A stretch of 64,000 nt of DNA from Prevotella sp. (GTDB lineage Bacteria; Bacteroidota; Bacteroidia; Bacteroidales; Dysgonomonadaceae): the NCBI GenBank assembly GCA_031271965.1, contig JAISUS010000008.1:62001-126000 (forward strand), written 5' to 3'. Shown piece after piece: positions 7,244 through 16,721 of this stretch (positions are counted from its first letter, which is position 1; every line of letters starts with the position of its first letter). A model generated the notes under the pieces. The model saw nothing but the letters and a program-made list of their open reading frames with translations, searched no databases and was not told the DNA's origin. The position numbers and the translations under genes are program-made.

Positions 7244-8224
7244 ATGGAGAAACAATACTATATAGCATCAGGTAAAGACCATTTAGGCCCTTTTACCCTC
7301 TCACAGATGAAAGATAAGAAACTGTTATCAGAAACCCTTATCTGGTATGAAGGTCTGGAACAATGGACTAAGGCAGGAGACTTGGAAGAACTTAAAGAAG
7401 GTATACCTGTTATAGTCAGTCCACCATTAACACCTACACAGGTTGAAACAGTGGGGAAGAGAGTAAAGGAATTAGTTCTAAGAAAACAGTTAGGAAAGTC
7501 AGCAAGATATGCTGGCATTGTATTTCTTATTGTATTTGTGCTATATGGGATAGTCCAATATATTGCATTGGATAAGCAAGAAATCACAGAATCCTCATAT
7601 AATATGTATTCTGGAAGAACTCAATATCAGACATATAGAATGAGCACGGAAGATATTATCTCTACTGCTGCTACATCTGCTTTAATGATGGCTTTTATTA
7701 TATCATTGGTAAGTTTACCTGTATTCTATTTCATAGAGAAACAGAAACCATACAAGAACTTACTTGCTTGTAAAGATAAGACAAAGGATAATATATATCA
7801 GGGACTGATTAGGAATCAGGAAGAGAAGTATATTTATGATAAGAAGCTAAGTTCTGCACCATTTATCATAGGCTGTATCATATTAGGGCTGAACTTTCTC
7901 TTTGGTATATTTCCTGAATATAAGGTATTTATAGAAGAAGTTAATGGGCAGCAGGCATTGTTTCTCTTTCTTATATCATTAGCAGTACGGATTGTAGTAG
8001 CAATAACTGTGTATCAAATGCTTGAGAATAGAAATAAGTCACGTTTAACACTATGGGTTATATTTGCACTAATATTACCTGCAATAGCCCTAATGATAGC
8101 TGGCTCATTATATCCCATCAGGATAGAGAATACAGATAAGGAGGTAGATAAAGGCGAAGGATATTTATCTGCATCAAATGGTGTAGAGGAGACTCAAGAA
8201 TCACATAAAGAAAAAGCTAACTAA
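7244..8224 (+). CDS. GYF_2 (DUF4339) domain membrane protein
   Basis: The N-terminus (residues 4-50, YYIASGKDHLGPFTLSQM, then ETLIWYEGLEQWTKAGDL) is a clear GYF_2/DUF4339 domain, a small fold thought to mediate protein-protein interaction. A cytosolic linker leads to four hydrophobic segments (about residues 88-108, 142-165, 203-222 and 240-290, the last probably two helices), and a charged C-terminal tail. In other bacteria such proteins combine this reader domain with membrane anchors, but substrates are not known. It lies 21 bases after the lipoprotein gene and is the last gene before the tRNA-Gly attachment site. Confidence 0.8.
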   Translation: MEKQYYIASGKDHLGPFTLSQMKDKKLLSETLIWYEGLEQWTKAGDLEELKEGIPVIVSPPLTPTQVETVGKRVKELVLRKQLGKSARYAGIVFLIVFVLYGIVQYIALDKQEITESSYNMYSGRTQYQTYRMSTEDIISTAATSALMMAFIISLVSLPVFYFIEKQKPYKNLLACKDKTKDNIYQGLIRNQEEKYIYDKKLSSAPFIIGCIILGLNFLFGIFPEYKVFIEEVNGQQALFLFLISLAVRIVVAITVYQMLENRNKSRLTLWVIFALILPAIALMIAGSLYPIRIENTDKEVDKGEGYLSASNGVEETQESHKEKAN

Positions 8225-8460
8225 CATCATCTTTTATTATCATAAGTAGGTGGTGAAGATAATAGAGAGTAGGAGGTAATACAACTCTCCCTCTACTATG
8301 TTAGTAGAAACAATGAAGTAAATTAATTATTAACCAATCTCAGGTACTTTGCCAAAGTAATCCATCAAGTAACCCAAGAAACTTTGAAGAGCATCAATTA
8401 CTCTGTAAGTAGCTTATTATAAGAAGGAACTATTAATACTACAGTGTATTATTAAATCTC

Positions 8461-8502
8461 CTTCCAAGCTGAGGGTCGCGGGTTTGAGCCCCGTCTTCCG
8501 CT
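8461..8502 (+). other. attR: duplicated 3' part of a tRNA-Gly gene
   Basis: The 42 bases from CTTCCAA (anticodon loop of a Gly tRNA with anticodon UCC) through GCTGA, the variable loop, T arm and acceptor strand CTTCCGC plus discriminator T match the 3' half of tRNA-Gly. The five bases before it (ATCTC) cannot pair with GCTGA, so homology stops at the anticodon loop, as expected for a recombination crossover in that loop. No 5' half is present. T-loop position 56 is T instead of the near-universal C (GGGTTTGAG), which fits a non-functional copy. Confidence 0.8.
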
Positions 8503-8511
8503 CTGATGAAG

Positions 8512-8543
8512 AGACACTTACAGAAATGTGGGTGTCTTTTTTT
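8512..8543 (+). terminator. Original terminator of the tRNA-Gly gene
   Basis: AGACACTTACA, loop GAAA, TGTGGGTGTCT (8512-8537; 11 bp including two T-G pairs), then a T-run. It starts 10 bases after the tRNA fragment. In the unintegrated chromosome it would have terminated the intact tRNA-Gly transcript. Confidence 0.75.
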
Positions 8544-8700
8544 GTTGGGAAAACTGTGGTTTTGGAATGGTTGGTGTCAACTAAGATGTTAACCAAAATA
8601 CAGATAAATGCAACCATCAGTGCTATTTGTTATAAGACGTATTTTGTTTTATTAAATCTTGACATGCCTCTGGAAAGTTCAACCATCGGTATACGAATAA

Positions 8701-8742
8701 AATTAAAATGGTCATCGGTTTTAATCCATGACCATTTTAATT
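8701..8742 (-). terminator. Terminator of the phosphoesterase/SusCD operon
   Basis: A 15-bp perfect inverted repeat (AATTAAAATGGTCAT 8701-8715, ATGACCATTTTAATT 8728-8742) lies 18 bases past the stop of the minus-strand phosphoesterase gene, with T-rich sequence after it on the minus strand. Confidence 0.75.
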
Positions 8743-8759
8743 GATAAAAGTATCTATTT

Positions 8760-10259
8760 CTACAAAACGACTTCTTTCGTATAAGTCTTGAATCGACTTT
8801 CTACTTTGATTATAACTTTTGAAGCTCCCGGAGATGGAATCATTGTAAAAATATGATCTGTTGTATTTGCTCCAATCCATGTTCGGCCGGGAACAGTGTT
8901 ATCTCCCTTTATTCCAAAATATTTAAGAGATAACGGATCATAAACACGATTCTGTTCATTATAGCGAGTCATTGTCTTATATGTAGTTCCATTATCCTCC
9001 GAATAACTAACCTTCCACGCTGTATCCCAATCCCATACATTTACAAGTAATTCATTCGATGCCGGGGCTAAATCCGGTCTGGCTTCTCCCGGTTTAAAGA
9101 CTGTGAACTGATCTGTTGGATTTAGATAATCCCGGTATTCCCATTGTATATCTGTCCCGTTGACTTTAAAAACTTTATATCCAAGATTTGTTCCGTCCAG
9201 ACATACAGGCCCTTCCCAAAAGCCGCCACATGCAGCACCAACCATATGTTCTACTATCCCACTCCCGTTATCCATAACCGAATTATAATGAGTATGCCCG
9301 CTTAGCAACTGGACATTAGCATATCCGGTCAACAATTTATGTAAATCGCCACTGTTACCATAGGATACCTGAAACCGTGACATTGAAGGAGCATGAAACA
9401 TAACAACCAAGGCCTTATCTTTTGAGACATAAGAAAGATCTTTCTTCACCCAATCGAGTTGAGCTTGCGTAAAACCAACACTATATTTTGTATCCGGACC
9501 TCCTTCATACAGAATATTATCTAATACAATATAATGTACCTGACCTCTATTAAAAGAATAATAAGTAGGGCCATAGTGACGGATATAAGTTGAATCTGAA
9601 GTTCTATCGTTTAAGATAGATGTTGTTGCTGTCTTTAAATGATCGTGATTGCCAATAGCATAATATACGGGCTGCTTTACGGCTGAAAAATAGTTTTTGC
9701 TTTCATCATGCATATTTGGTGTATCAAATACAATATCTCCTACAACCATTAAATGAACAGGACCGAGCTTGTTCTTATCTATATTGTTTGTCATTTCCGT
9801 CAAGATGGGTTTCAGCAGATTAAGCTCTTTTGTATTTCTCACCTGAGGATCTCCGACTGCAATAAAATAATGATTCTGATCGGGCGATGGAGACTTTGTA
9901 AGCTCAAAGTTTATAGCTTTCCTGTCCGATATATTCTTGATATTTTTCCAAAACATAGGCACACTATTTTCTACAGGAACTGTATAGCCAGCCGGTGAAG
10001 ATATATATATGAGCGATGCCGAAGAAGCATATGGCAATATATATTTCCCATCTTTATCGGTCACAGAAAAGTTAATTCCATCTGTCACTACAACATCAGG
10101 AAGGCCGGTTTGTCCATTACGGACATAGCCTTCATTCGTAATAGCAGGATTCTCTCCGTTGCCATCCTGGGGATCAACCTGAGCTTCCGACTTATCACAT
10201 GAAGTAAGAAATAATGTAATGAGCACAATTAAGAATCTGAATTTAAAGTATATTTTCAT
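8760..10259 (-). CDS. Metallophosphoesterase lipoprotein (MetallophosN/C type)
   Basis: A lipoprotein signal peptide ends at Cys21 (LTSC). Residues 40-120 form a carboxypeptidase-regulatory-like beta domain (NEGYVRNGQTGLPDVVVTDG), followed by a calcineurin-like phosphoesterase core: GDPQ (136-139), GDIVFD (174-179), GNHDH (203-207), FHAP (288-291) and GHTHYN (321-326) supply the metal ligands. About 130 further residues form a C-terminal beta domain. The three-part architecture matches the MetallophosN-Metallophos-MetallophosC proteins of Bacteroidota. It should hydrolyse a phosphoester outside the inner membrane. It follows the SusD gene by 18 bases and is the only enzyme in this operon, so the imported substrate may carry phosphate or phosphodiester groups; the exact substrate is unknown. 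Confidence 0.9.
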   Translation of the reverse strand: MKIYFKFRFLIVLITLFLTSCDKSEAQVDPQDGNGENPAITNEGYVRNGQTGLPDVVVTDGINFSVTDKDGKYILPYASSASLIYISSPAGYTVPVENSVPMFWKNIKNISDRKAINFELTKSPSPDQNHYFIAVGDPQVRNTKELNLLKPILTEMTNNIDKNKLGPVHLMVVGDIVFDTPNMHDESKNYFSAVKQPVYYAIGNHDHLKTATTSILNDRTSDSTYIRHYGPTYYSFNRGQVHYIVLDNILYEGGPDTKYSVGFTQAQLDWVKKDLSYVSKDKALVVMFHAPSMSRFQVSYGNSGDLHKLLTGYANVQLLSGHTHYNSVMDNGSGIVEHMVGAACGGFWEGPVCLDGTNLGYKVFKVNGTDIQWEYRDYLNPTDQFTVFKPGEARPDLAPASNELLVNVWDWDTAWKVSYSEDNGTTYKTMTRYNEQNRVYDPLSLKYFGIKGDNTVPGRTWIGANTTDHIFTMIPSPGASKVIIKVESRFKTYTKEVVL

Positions 10260-10277
10260 TTGGATGTTTTATCAATA

Positions 10278-12017
10278 TTAATAATTTGGATTATTTCCCA
10301 GATCCGGATTGATTAGTATTTCCGATGCCGGAACAGGCCATAAATAATTTTTCTGTGGATCGAAAACACGTTTACTTAGCACCCGGTATTTTGATATGTT
10401 ATTCATCCTGGAGAAATCGGGGCAACCATTCTCATCTATCGCAGGAACTCCTCCAAAAAACCAAAGTTGTGAGGTAACCAGCTTTTTACAATCGGCAACA
10501 GAAGTAGGAAGGCCATAATTGGGTCTGTTCATTACTATCTCAGCAATTTTCCAACGTATGATATCATCGTACCGAAGGGCTTCGAATGCAAATTCCATTC
10601 GCCTCTCTATTCTTAAGATTCGACGGAGGTTGGCTTGATCTGTTTCTGCTATTTTCGGATAGTTACCTGACGTATAAGCTACTTTATATGCCCGAGCCCT
10701 AACCATGTTCATCGCATCCAAAACAGATTGGTCAATTTCGTTCAATTCTATTTTTGCTTCGGCATACATCAATAACACATCCGCATATCTCATAATCAGT
10801 TTATCGTTATTGGCATAGAAGTCATCATTCCAATCTTCGTCTATACCTTTGCGTAACATCAAGCCATTGTACGAAGCGTACTGATCTCCTGCTTTCGAAT
10901 CCTTGTTAGGCACAAATTGTGCCAGATTATAATTCCAGCATTTAGCCGAATCGGGATGTACAGTATAATTGAAACCAAAATAGTCTGAATTAAATTCTAC
11001 GATTGTATAACTGCACCGGGGATCTCTATTCTTGAAAGGTTCGTTAGGATTATATAATGGAGATACGTCAATCGTTTTACCATCAGTACATAAAAAAGAG
11101 CAGAATAAATCCCATGATGGTTGGGCTGTGGCAGAAGGAGAGGTAACATTACGGCTGAGATAAGGCTTTACACCATTCGCCGGAATGGCCGAGCCGTAGG
11201 CAATATCACGAGGTATACCGAAAACCGTTTCAATTGAATTTTTTGTTTTACTTTTGAATAATTCACCAAAATCAGGATATAACTCATAATAATTCAGATC
11301 GATACAGCTCTTTGCCGCATCTCTTGCCGTTTCGTAATCATTAAAAAAGAGAGCGATACGGGCTTTCATTGCATATGCAGCTCCTTTTGTAGCTCGTTTA
11401 GTTTCGGATGAAGCGTATTCGGCCGGAAGCTTTTCTGCCGCATAATCAAAGTCTTCATAAATATGCTTTAGAATTTCACCCTTCTCTGTCCTACCTGCTT
11501 TGTATGCATCTTCCAATGCCATATTTTGGGAATAATATACCACGTCTCCAAAACGGCTTATCAGTCGTGAATACATACATGCCCGTACAAAACGGGCATC
11601 TGCAATATACCTTTCATAATATTCTGCCGATAAATTTACCTTTGAGCGTTCTATATTCTCTAAAATAGTATTTGCCCTGCTGACAGCTTTATAGGAGTAA
11701 CTCCACGTATTTTTTAAAAAAGTCGAATTGTCGCCATTTAATGTCCCGTTAGTAAATGGTATTAATGTAGTACGGTTCATCCAATCATCGGATGCTTCAT
11801 CTAAAGACATGATAGCCGTTTCGCCCCAGTCGCATTTAAACATCGGCCAGAACTGATGTAGATAAAGAGTATTTAATGCCATCTCAACCTGTGGCCCGTC
11901 TGTAAACCATGTCTCGCTCGACGCCTGAGATAATGGTTGTAAATCGAGATCGTGACATGCCGTAAAAAGGAAAGAGAATATTCCAAGTATCGGGATATAT
12001 ATTTTTCTTAATTTCAT
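10278..12017 (-). CDS. SusD/RagB-family surface lipoprotein
   Basis: The signal peptide ends in FTAC with lipidated Cys21. The mature protein has the SusD hallmarks: DLDLQPLSQASSETWFTDG near the N-terminus, the TPR-like helices with FVRACMYSRLISRFGDVVYY, the YETARDAAKSCID repeat, and the C-terminal LRRILRIERRMEFAFEALRYDDIIRWK and KNYLWPVPASEILINP segments. At 579 residues it has the usual family size. It acts at the cell surface as the ligand-binding lid of the SusC channel encoded immediately upstream (34-base gap). Substrate class cannot be read from the sequence. Confidence 0.95.
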   Translation of the reverse strand: MKLRKIYIPILGIFSFLFTACHDLDLQPLSQASSETWFTDGPQVEMALNTLYLHQFWPMFKCDWGETAIMSLDEASDDWMNRTTLIPFTNGTLNGDNSTFLKNTWSYSYKAVSRANTILENIERSKVNLSAEYYERYIADARFVRACMYSRLISRFGDVVYYSQNMALEDAYKAGRTEKGEILKHIYEDFDYAAEKLPAEYASSETKRATKGAAYAMKARIALFFNDYETARDAAKSCIDLNYYELYPDFGELFKSKTKNSIETVFGIPRDIAYGSAIPANGVKPYLSRNVTSPSATAQPSWDLFCSFLCTDGKTIDVSPLYNPNEPFKNRDPRCSYTIVEFNSDYFGFNYTVHPDSAKCWNYNLAQFVPNKDSKAGDQYASYNGLMLRKGIDEDWNDDFYANNDKLIMRYADVLLMYAEAKIELNEIDQSVLDAMNMVRARAYKVAYTSGNYPKIAETDQANLRRILRIERRMEFAFEALRYDDIIRWKIAEIVMNRPNYGLPTSVADCKKLVTSQLWFFGGVPAIDENGCPDFSRMNNISKYRVLSKRVFDPQKNYLWPVPASEILINPDLGNNPNY

Positions 12018-12051
12018 AATCTGTCTGTTTTCGTTTTTATAGAATATTAAT

Positions 12052-15000
12052 TTAAAATTGGATTGATGCTCCGAATGTTATGGATTTAGTTATCGGATAA
12101 CCTGTTGTACTCACTTCCGGGTCCCAGCCTTTAGGATAATGACTGAAAGTGAAGAAATCCTGTATATTCGCATATACCCGAAGTTTATTCGCCGAAATTC
12201 TCTTCATTAAGCTTTTAGGCAGAGTGTATCCTAATGTTATATTTTTGATCCGGAAGTAAGAACCGTCGAATAGCCAGAAATCAGATGCCGCATAATTATT
12301 TGCGTTGGCATCACGCATTATACGCGGATATTGAGCTGCCTTGTTTTGTTCATCTGTATTATAGTTACTCCAATATTTTCCCAATATTATTTCAGGAACA
12401 TTATACCAGTCAGCACGTACAGGTTGTGCCATTTGGTCTGTTAATATGGCATCTTTTTTGCCAACACCTTGAAATGTTAGCAGAAAGTCAAATCCTTTAT
12501 AAGCCAGACTTAGATTTCCTCCGTAATTGAATCTTGGAAGGGAGGAACCTATGACAACCCGGTCATATTCTGCTGAGATGATTCCATCAGGAACGCCGTC
12601 CGGACCACTAATATCTTTGTAGCGGATATCACCAGAGCCAACTACCGAAGATGTGGTCGCACCTAATTCATCATTTTTTTGATATATTCCATCACTCAGA
12701 TATCCATAATAAGAGAGATATTCTGAGCCTTCCATTATTATAGTCCAATTGCTACTGTCGTAATCGCGGGTATTTTTCAAATAACCCATTACTGACTTGT
12801 AATCATACAAGTTAAAGCTTACTCCATAGCTCAAATCGCCAATTTTGTCATTCCAGCCTAATTCTATTTCCCATCCTTTTGTATTCATTTTACCTATATT
12901 CTGATAAGGGTCGGAGAAGCCCATAAAGTTGGGTATATCTACTGCAATAAGCATATCCTTCGTATTTTTCCAATAATAGTCTCCGGTAAATCGCAAACGA
13001 TTATTTAATAAATACAAGTCAAGTCCCACATCGGTAGTAGTAGTGGTTTCCCATGTATTTCCTTTTATTGCATATTGATAGGCAGATGCTCCCTGTACCG
13101 AAGAAGGGATTCCTCCGACATAAAGAGTCGGATTATTAAAGCTCATGTAAGACTGGTAGGTATAATTTCCTATACGTTCGTCTCCTAACTGCCCCCATGA
13201 ACCTCTGAATTTCAACATTGATATTACCGGAATACTCTTGATAAGAGCCTCTTCACTTGCAATCCATGCAGCAGATAAAGAAGGGAATGTTCCCCAACGA
13301 TGATCTTTATGAAAGCGTGACGAACCATCGTGGCGCAAGTTGAATTGGAAATAATATTTTTGATCCCAGTTATACATTAGTCGACCAAAAAAGGAACGGT
13401 AAGCATTCTCATAAGCATCACCATCATTAGTCTGTAATGTCTTAGGGCCTGCGCTTAAATAGGGATAATATGATAATTGATATTGATCACGGGCTGCCAT
13501 AAGCGACTCGTTGAAATAATAATAATCCTCGTAACCGAGCATCGCATTGATATTATGCCTATCTATTCCTTTAAGGTAATTTATGAATAGTTGAGAATTT
13601 AAAGAATGGCTGTCGCCCCTATTTTCGGTCAGAGCCATGGTCTTGGTTCCATCCATAATACCCGTAGGTAATTCTTCGTCGAAACTGGTATAATATTTTA
13701 CTTGTTTGGTAAATGTTTTATCCTTCGAAAAGTTGTATGTAGGAGCAAAAATACCTGTGATGGACATTCCCTCCATAGGTTTCAATGTTAAGCTAGCTTT
13801 AATACTTGCCAGATATTTGTCGGATTTGGATTCTCCTCCGTCTCTCATCTTCCCATAAGGATTAGTACCGTCTTTTCCTCCTGCCAACCGACCATCAGTA
13901 TATACTCCGGCATATACTGATGCAGCATATCTCATTTGAGTGGATGGACTATATGCAGGATTGACCGATGATGTTTTCTTCAAGTTAGCATCAATACTTG
14001 TAGTGAGCCAATTATTCACCGAAATATCATTATTGACCCGCATAGTGACCCTATCCCAAGACAGGTTATTTTCGAACAGCCCATCTACTTTGTCATAACC
14101 CAATCCTACTTTAGTTTGATATTTAGCACTCCCGGCGGTTATACCTACCTGATGGCTCTGTCGTGGAGCATACTTTTTCAAGATGAGATCTGTCCAGTCT
14201 GTATTAGGGTATTTGTTCGGATCTTGCTTGTTCAATGTCCAATAATTATCTATCAAGTCTTTATCATAAATACTATATTCCCCTACGCCAGATACTGCTC
14301 CCGATCCGTTCCACTCCCGTTCATTTACAATTTTCATATACGTTACTGCATCGGCATAATCAGGCATATCGCTGGCAAAATCCATAGAGTAACTGTAATT
14401 GTAATCGATATTAATATTCTGGTGCGATCCTCTCTTTGTTGTAACAAGAATAACGCCGGATGCAGCGCGCGCTCCATATATCGATGCTGACGCTGCATCT
14501 TTAAGCACTGTCAGATCTTCGATATCGTGCGGATTTACATCGTTAATACTATTAGCAGCTACACCATCCACAATGACCAGAGGGCCATTGTTGCGCATAG
14601 AAGTGATCCCTCTAATCCTTATGTCTGCTCCCGCCCCGGGCGCTGAACTTGTACGGGTAACTGTAACTCCGGGAATAACTCCCTGCAAAGCCATTGATGT
14701 TTGAGGATTCTCACGGCTTGTTATATCCGAACCATCGAGAGAAGAAATGGACCCAGTCAAATCTTTCTTACGGGCAACACCATAACCAATAACAATCACT
14801 TCATTTAAAGATTTTTGAGATTCCTCAAGAACAACATCAACAATCTGTCTGGATGCAATGCTAATTTCTTTTGTTTCAAAACCAATGTATTTAAAAATAA
14901 GAACATCAGACTCTGACATGCCGGACAAAGAATATTCCCCTTTTTCATTTGTCTGGGTCCCTTTTCTACTCCCTTTAACTTCTATACTGACACCGATAAG

Positions 15001-15369
15001 CGGCTCTCCTTTTTCGTCTGAAACCGAGCCGGATAACGAGTGTATATTTTGTGATATTGTTGACGCAGAATCGTTCTGCACAATCACATACGACTTATCA
15101 GCTACTTTTTTATACCTGAAATTTGTAGACTGCAAGCTCTTCTCCAAAATAGCTTCTACATCTCCCTTCATGGTTAATGCAGGAACGCTGATACCTCGGA
15201 GACTTTGCGAGTCGAAACTAATAGTATAACCTTTGTCTTTGCTTATTTTAACAATGCGTTCAGACAAAAGTTCTTTTGGATAAGAGACCTCAAAAGTTTG
15301 CCCCAGCACATCAGTCGCAAGACTAAGATGAATGAGATGAATAAATAAAATAAATAACAGTTTTTTCAT
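12052..15369 (-). CDS. SusC/RagA TonB-dependent transporter with STN domain
   Basis: This is an outer-membrane importer of 1105 residues. Signal peptide residues 1-23; STN (secretin/TonB short N-terminal) domain about 30-97; carboxypeptidase-regulatory-like domain about 111-182; LNEVIVIGYG at 188-197; plug domain with IRGITSMRNNGPLVIVDG and VLKDAASASIYGARAASGVILVTTKRG; then the barrel ending in a C-terminal aromatic (ITFGASIQF). The STN domain is the part that signals substrate occupancy to a FecR anti-sigma factor in the periplasm, and the fecR-like gene lies directly upstream (103-base gap). It pairs with the SusD encoded 34 bases downstream. Confidence 0.95.
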   Translation of the reverse strand: MKKLLFILFIHLIHLSLATDVLGQTFEVSYPKELLSERIVKISKDKGYTISFDSQSLRGISVPALTMKGDVEAILEKSLQSTNFRYKKVADKSYVIVQNDSASTISQNIHSLSGSVSDEKGEPLIGVSIEVKGSRKGTQTNEKGEYSLSGMSESDVLIFKYIGFETKEISIASRQIVDVVLEESQKSLNEVIVIGYGVARKKDLTGSISSLDGSDITSRENPQTSMALQGVIPGVTVTRTSSAPGAGADIRIRGITSMRNNGPLVIVDGVAANSINDVNPHDIEDLTVLKDAASASIYGARAASGVILVTTKRGSHQNINIDYNYSYSMDFASDMPDYADAVTYMKIVNEREWNGSGAVSGVGEYSIYDKDLIDNYWTLNKQDPNKYPNTDWTDLILKKYAPRQSHQVGITAGSAKYQTKVGLGYDKVDGLFENNLSWDRVTMRVNNDISVNNWLTTSIDANLKKTSSVNPAYSPSTQMRYAASVYAGVYTDGRLAGGKDGTNPYGKMRDGGESKSDKYLASIKASLTLKPMEGMSITGIFAPTYNFSKDKTFTKQVKYYTSFDEELPTGIMDGTKTMALTENRGDSHSLNSQLFINYLKGIDRHNINAMLGYEDYYYFNESLMAARDQYQLSYYPYLSAGPKTLQTNDGDAYENAYRSFFGRLMYNWDQKYYFQFNLRHDGSSRFHKDHRWGTFPSLSAAWIASEEALIKSIPVISMLKFRGSWGQLGDERIGNYTYQSYMSFNNPTLYVGGIPSSVQGASAYQYAIKGNTWETTTTTDVGLDLYLLNNRLRFTGDYYWKNTKDMLIAVDIPNFMGFSDPYQNIGKMNTKGWEIELGWNDKIGDLSYGVSFNLYDYKSVMGYLKNTRDYDSSNWTIIMEGSEYLSYYGYLSDGIYQKNDELGATTSSVVGSGDIRYKDISGPDGVPDGIISAEYDRVVIGSSLPRFNYGGNLSLAYKGFDFLLTFQGVGKKDAILTDQMAQPVRADWYNVPEIILGKYWSNYNTDEQNKAAQYPRIMRDANANNYAASDFWLFDGSYFRIKNITLGYTLPKSLMKRISANKLRVYANIQDFFTFSHYPKGWDPEVSTTGYPITKSITFGASIQF

Positions 15370-15472
15370 ATTGATTAATATATTAGTAAATATTTTTATT
15401 TCCGTTTATAGCATGACTTCCCCCGTACCCTCAGATAGAAGGCATAGACATTTAGTAAAAAAAGTGTGGAGC

Positions 15473-16480
15473 TTACTGATAAATAAGGACTTCTTTATCC
15501 TTGATCTTATATTTTACATTATATAGAGCACATACATTGTCCATTATTTCTTTCAAACTAGTCCCGTTATTGAAAATGGCATTTAATTGTTTGCCCGGAA
15601 GAATATCTTCATGCCCAATCAAACTTATATTAAACTTTTGCTTAAGCCTGATGGCGAACTCTTCAACGCTGGCATTTTCCAGAACAATACCTCCATCAAT
15701 CCATGCCATCGCATTTTGATAATCACAATGCCTTCTGGTAAAATGATTATCCGAATAATTTATTTGTTCATTGGCAGTAAGTATACCTAACATTTGCTGG
15801 GCATTACTCACCTCCACTTTCCCGCTACGAACCGAAACCGACTGTTCTTTTAACTCACTATATGCTTTTACATTAAAAGAGGTGCCTTTTACTTCAACTT
15901 GCATATCTTTGCTATAAATAATAAATGGCTTCTCCTGATTTTGGGCAACATCAAAAAATGCTTCTCCATCTACCAACCAAACCTCTCTTTTCTGCTTGTC
16001 AAATTCAGATTCTTTGATACCAAGCTTCGACCCTCCGTTAAGATAAATAACCGAACCATCACTTAATGTCATTTTCTTAATTTCGGAAAAAGTTGTCTCA
16101 TAATAAATTAGTTCTGAATAGGCTAACCGGAATTCCTCACTTTTGTCGTGATTATCAACAAAAGATAAATATAACCCTGTTCCTAAAACCAGAAGAAGTA
16201 TTGCGGCAATGGCGCTATATTTATAAATCGTTGTAATCCGGGCTCGTTGGGGCTTCTTATGGCTTATAACATCATGCTCACTTATATCTAACGAATGAAA
16301 AATATTTTCTTTGACTCTCCTGCATCCCTCCTGCACTTGAAGCGGATTTGCAGGAAATCTTTTCTTGATATTTTCCGGGTTCCAGTTCTCTATAATATTT
16401 TTTTCAGCCTCATCCGCCTGACCATTGAAGTAACGCCGAAGCAACATTGATACCCAGAGAATCGGATCTTTTCTTTTCAT
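15473..16480 (-). CDS. FecR-family anti-sigma factor
   Basis: The cytoplasmic N-terminal part (residues 1-87) would hold the sigma factor, a single membrane helix spans about 88-108 (YSAIAAILLLVLGTGLYLSF), and the periplasmic part contains a FecR domain (about 125-225: KKMTLSDGSVIYLNGGSKL, REVWLVDGEAFFDVA, FNVKAYSELKEQSVSVRSGKVEV) and a C-terminal DUF4974/STN-like domain (about 255-335). It transmits the occupancy signal of the neighbouring STN-containing SusC to the ECF sigma factor encoded divergently, 241 bases away. Length is typical of Bacteroidota FecR proteins. Confidence 0.93.
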   Translation of the reverse strand: MKRKDPILWVSMLLRRYFNGQADEAEKNIIENWNPENIKKRFPANPLQVQEGCRRVKENIFHSLDISEHDVISHKKPQRARITTIYKYSAIAAILLLVLGTGLYLSFVDNHDKSEEFRLAYSELIYYETTFSEIKKMTLSDGSVIYLNGGSKLGIKESEFDKQKREVWLVDGEAFFDVAQNQEKPFIIYSKDMQVEVKGTSFNVKAYSELKEQSVSVRSGKVEVSNAQQMLGILTANEQINYSDNHFTRRHCDYQNAMAWIDGGIVLENASVEEFAIRLKQKFNISLIGHEDILPGKQLNAIFNNGTSLKEIMDNVCALYNVKYKIKDKEVLIYQ

Positions 16481-16686
16481 TCGTTTATTATTTATATTTT
16501 CTGTCGTCTATATATTAATCGAAATGAAGAGGAGAAAATCGGGCAAAAATCAGGTTACATTATTGTTACTTTGCACAAACAAGTAAATACCAACTCATTA
16601 CCAGTCACTTAAACTTAATCATCGAACATTAATAGCTTATTTCTTTTTATTATTAGTTTCGTAACTGTAATGTAATTGTGATCTCC

Positions 16687-16694
16687 TAGTTTTG
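16687..16694 (+). promoter_or_regulatory. -7 box of the ECF sigma gene
   Basis: TAGTTTTG matches TAnnTTTG and lies 28 bases before the sigma-factor ATG. No perfect TTTG is seen at -33 (TTTC at 16657-16660 is too far), so strength is uncertain. Confidence 0.4.
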
Positions 16695-16721
16695 TAAACA
16701 ATTATCAAAATATCCAATTTC

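Larger units (their letters stand above)
1..8502. mobile_element. Right part of a tRNA-Gly-integrated element
   Basis: The stretch left of the partial tRNA-Gly copy at 8461-8502 holds genes typical of Bacteroidota integrative elements (phage-type AAA ATPase end, DUF3871) plus cargo on the opposite strand, a decayed methyltransferase and long AT-rich intergenic DNA. To the right the sequence changes abruptly to tightly packed metabolic operons. Integration into the 3' end of a plus-strand tRNA gene leaves the intact tRNA on the left and a 3' fragment on the right, so the fragment here should be the right boundary and the element should extend left beyond the window. No integrase or relaxase is visible in this part, so whether it is an ICE, a mobilizable island or a prophage-like element cannot be decided. 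Confidence 0.7.

Noticed and set aside
8484-8744. Plus-strand frame starting in the tRNA fragment
   Set aside because: It runs through the tRNA-Gly 3' end and two terminators; no coding character.
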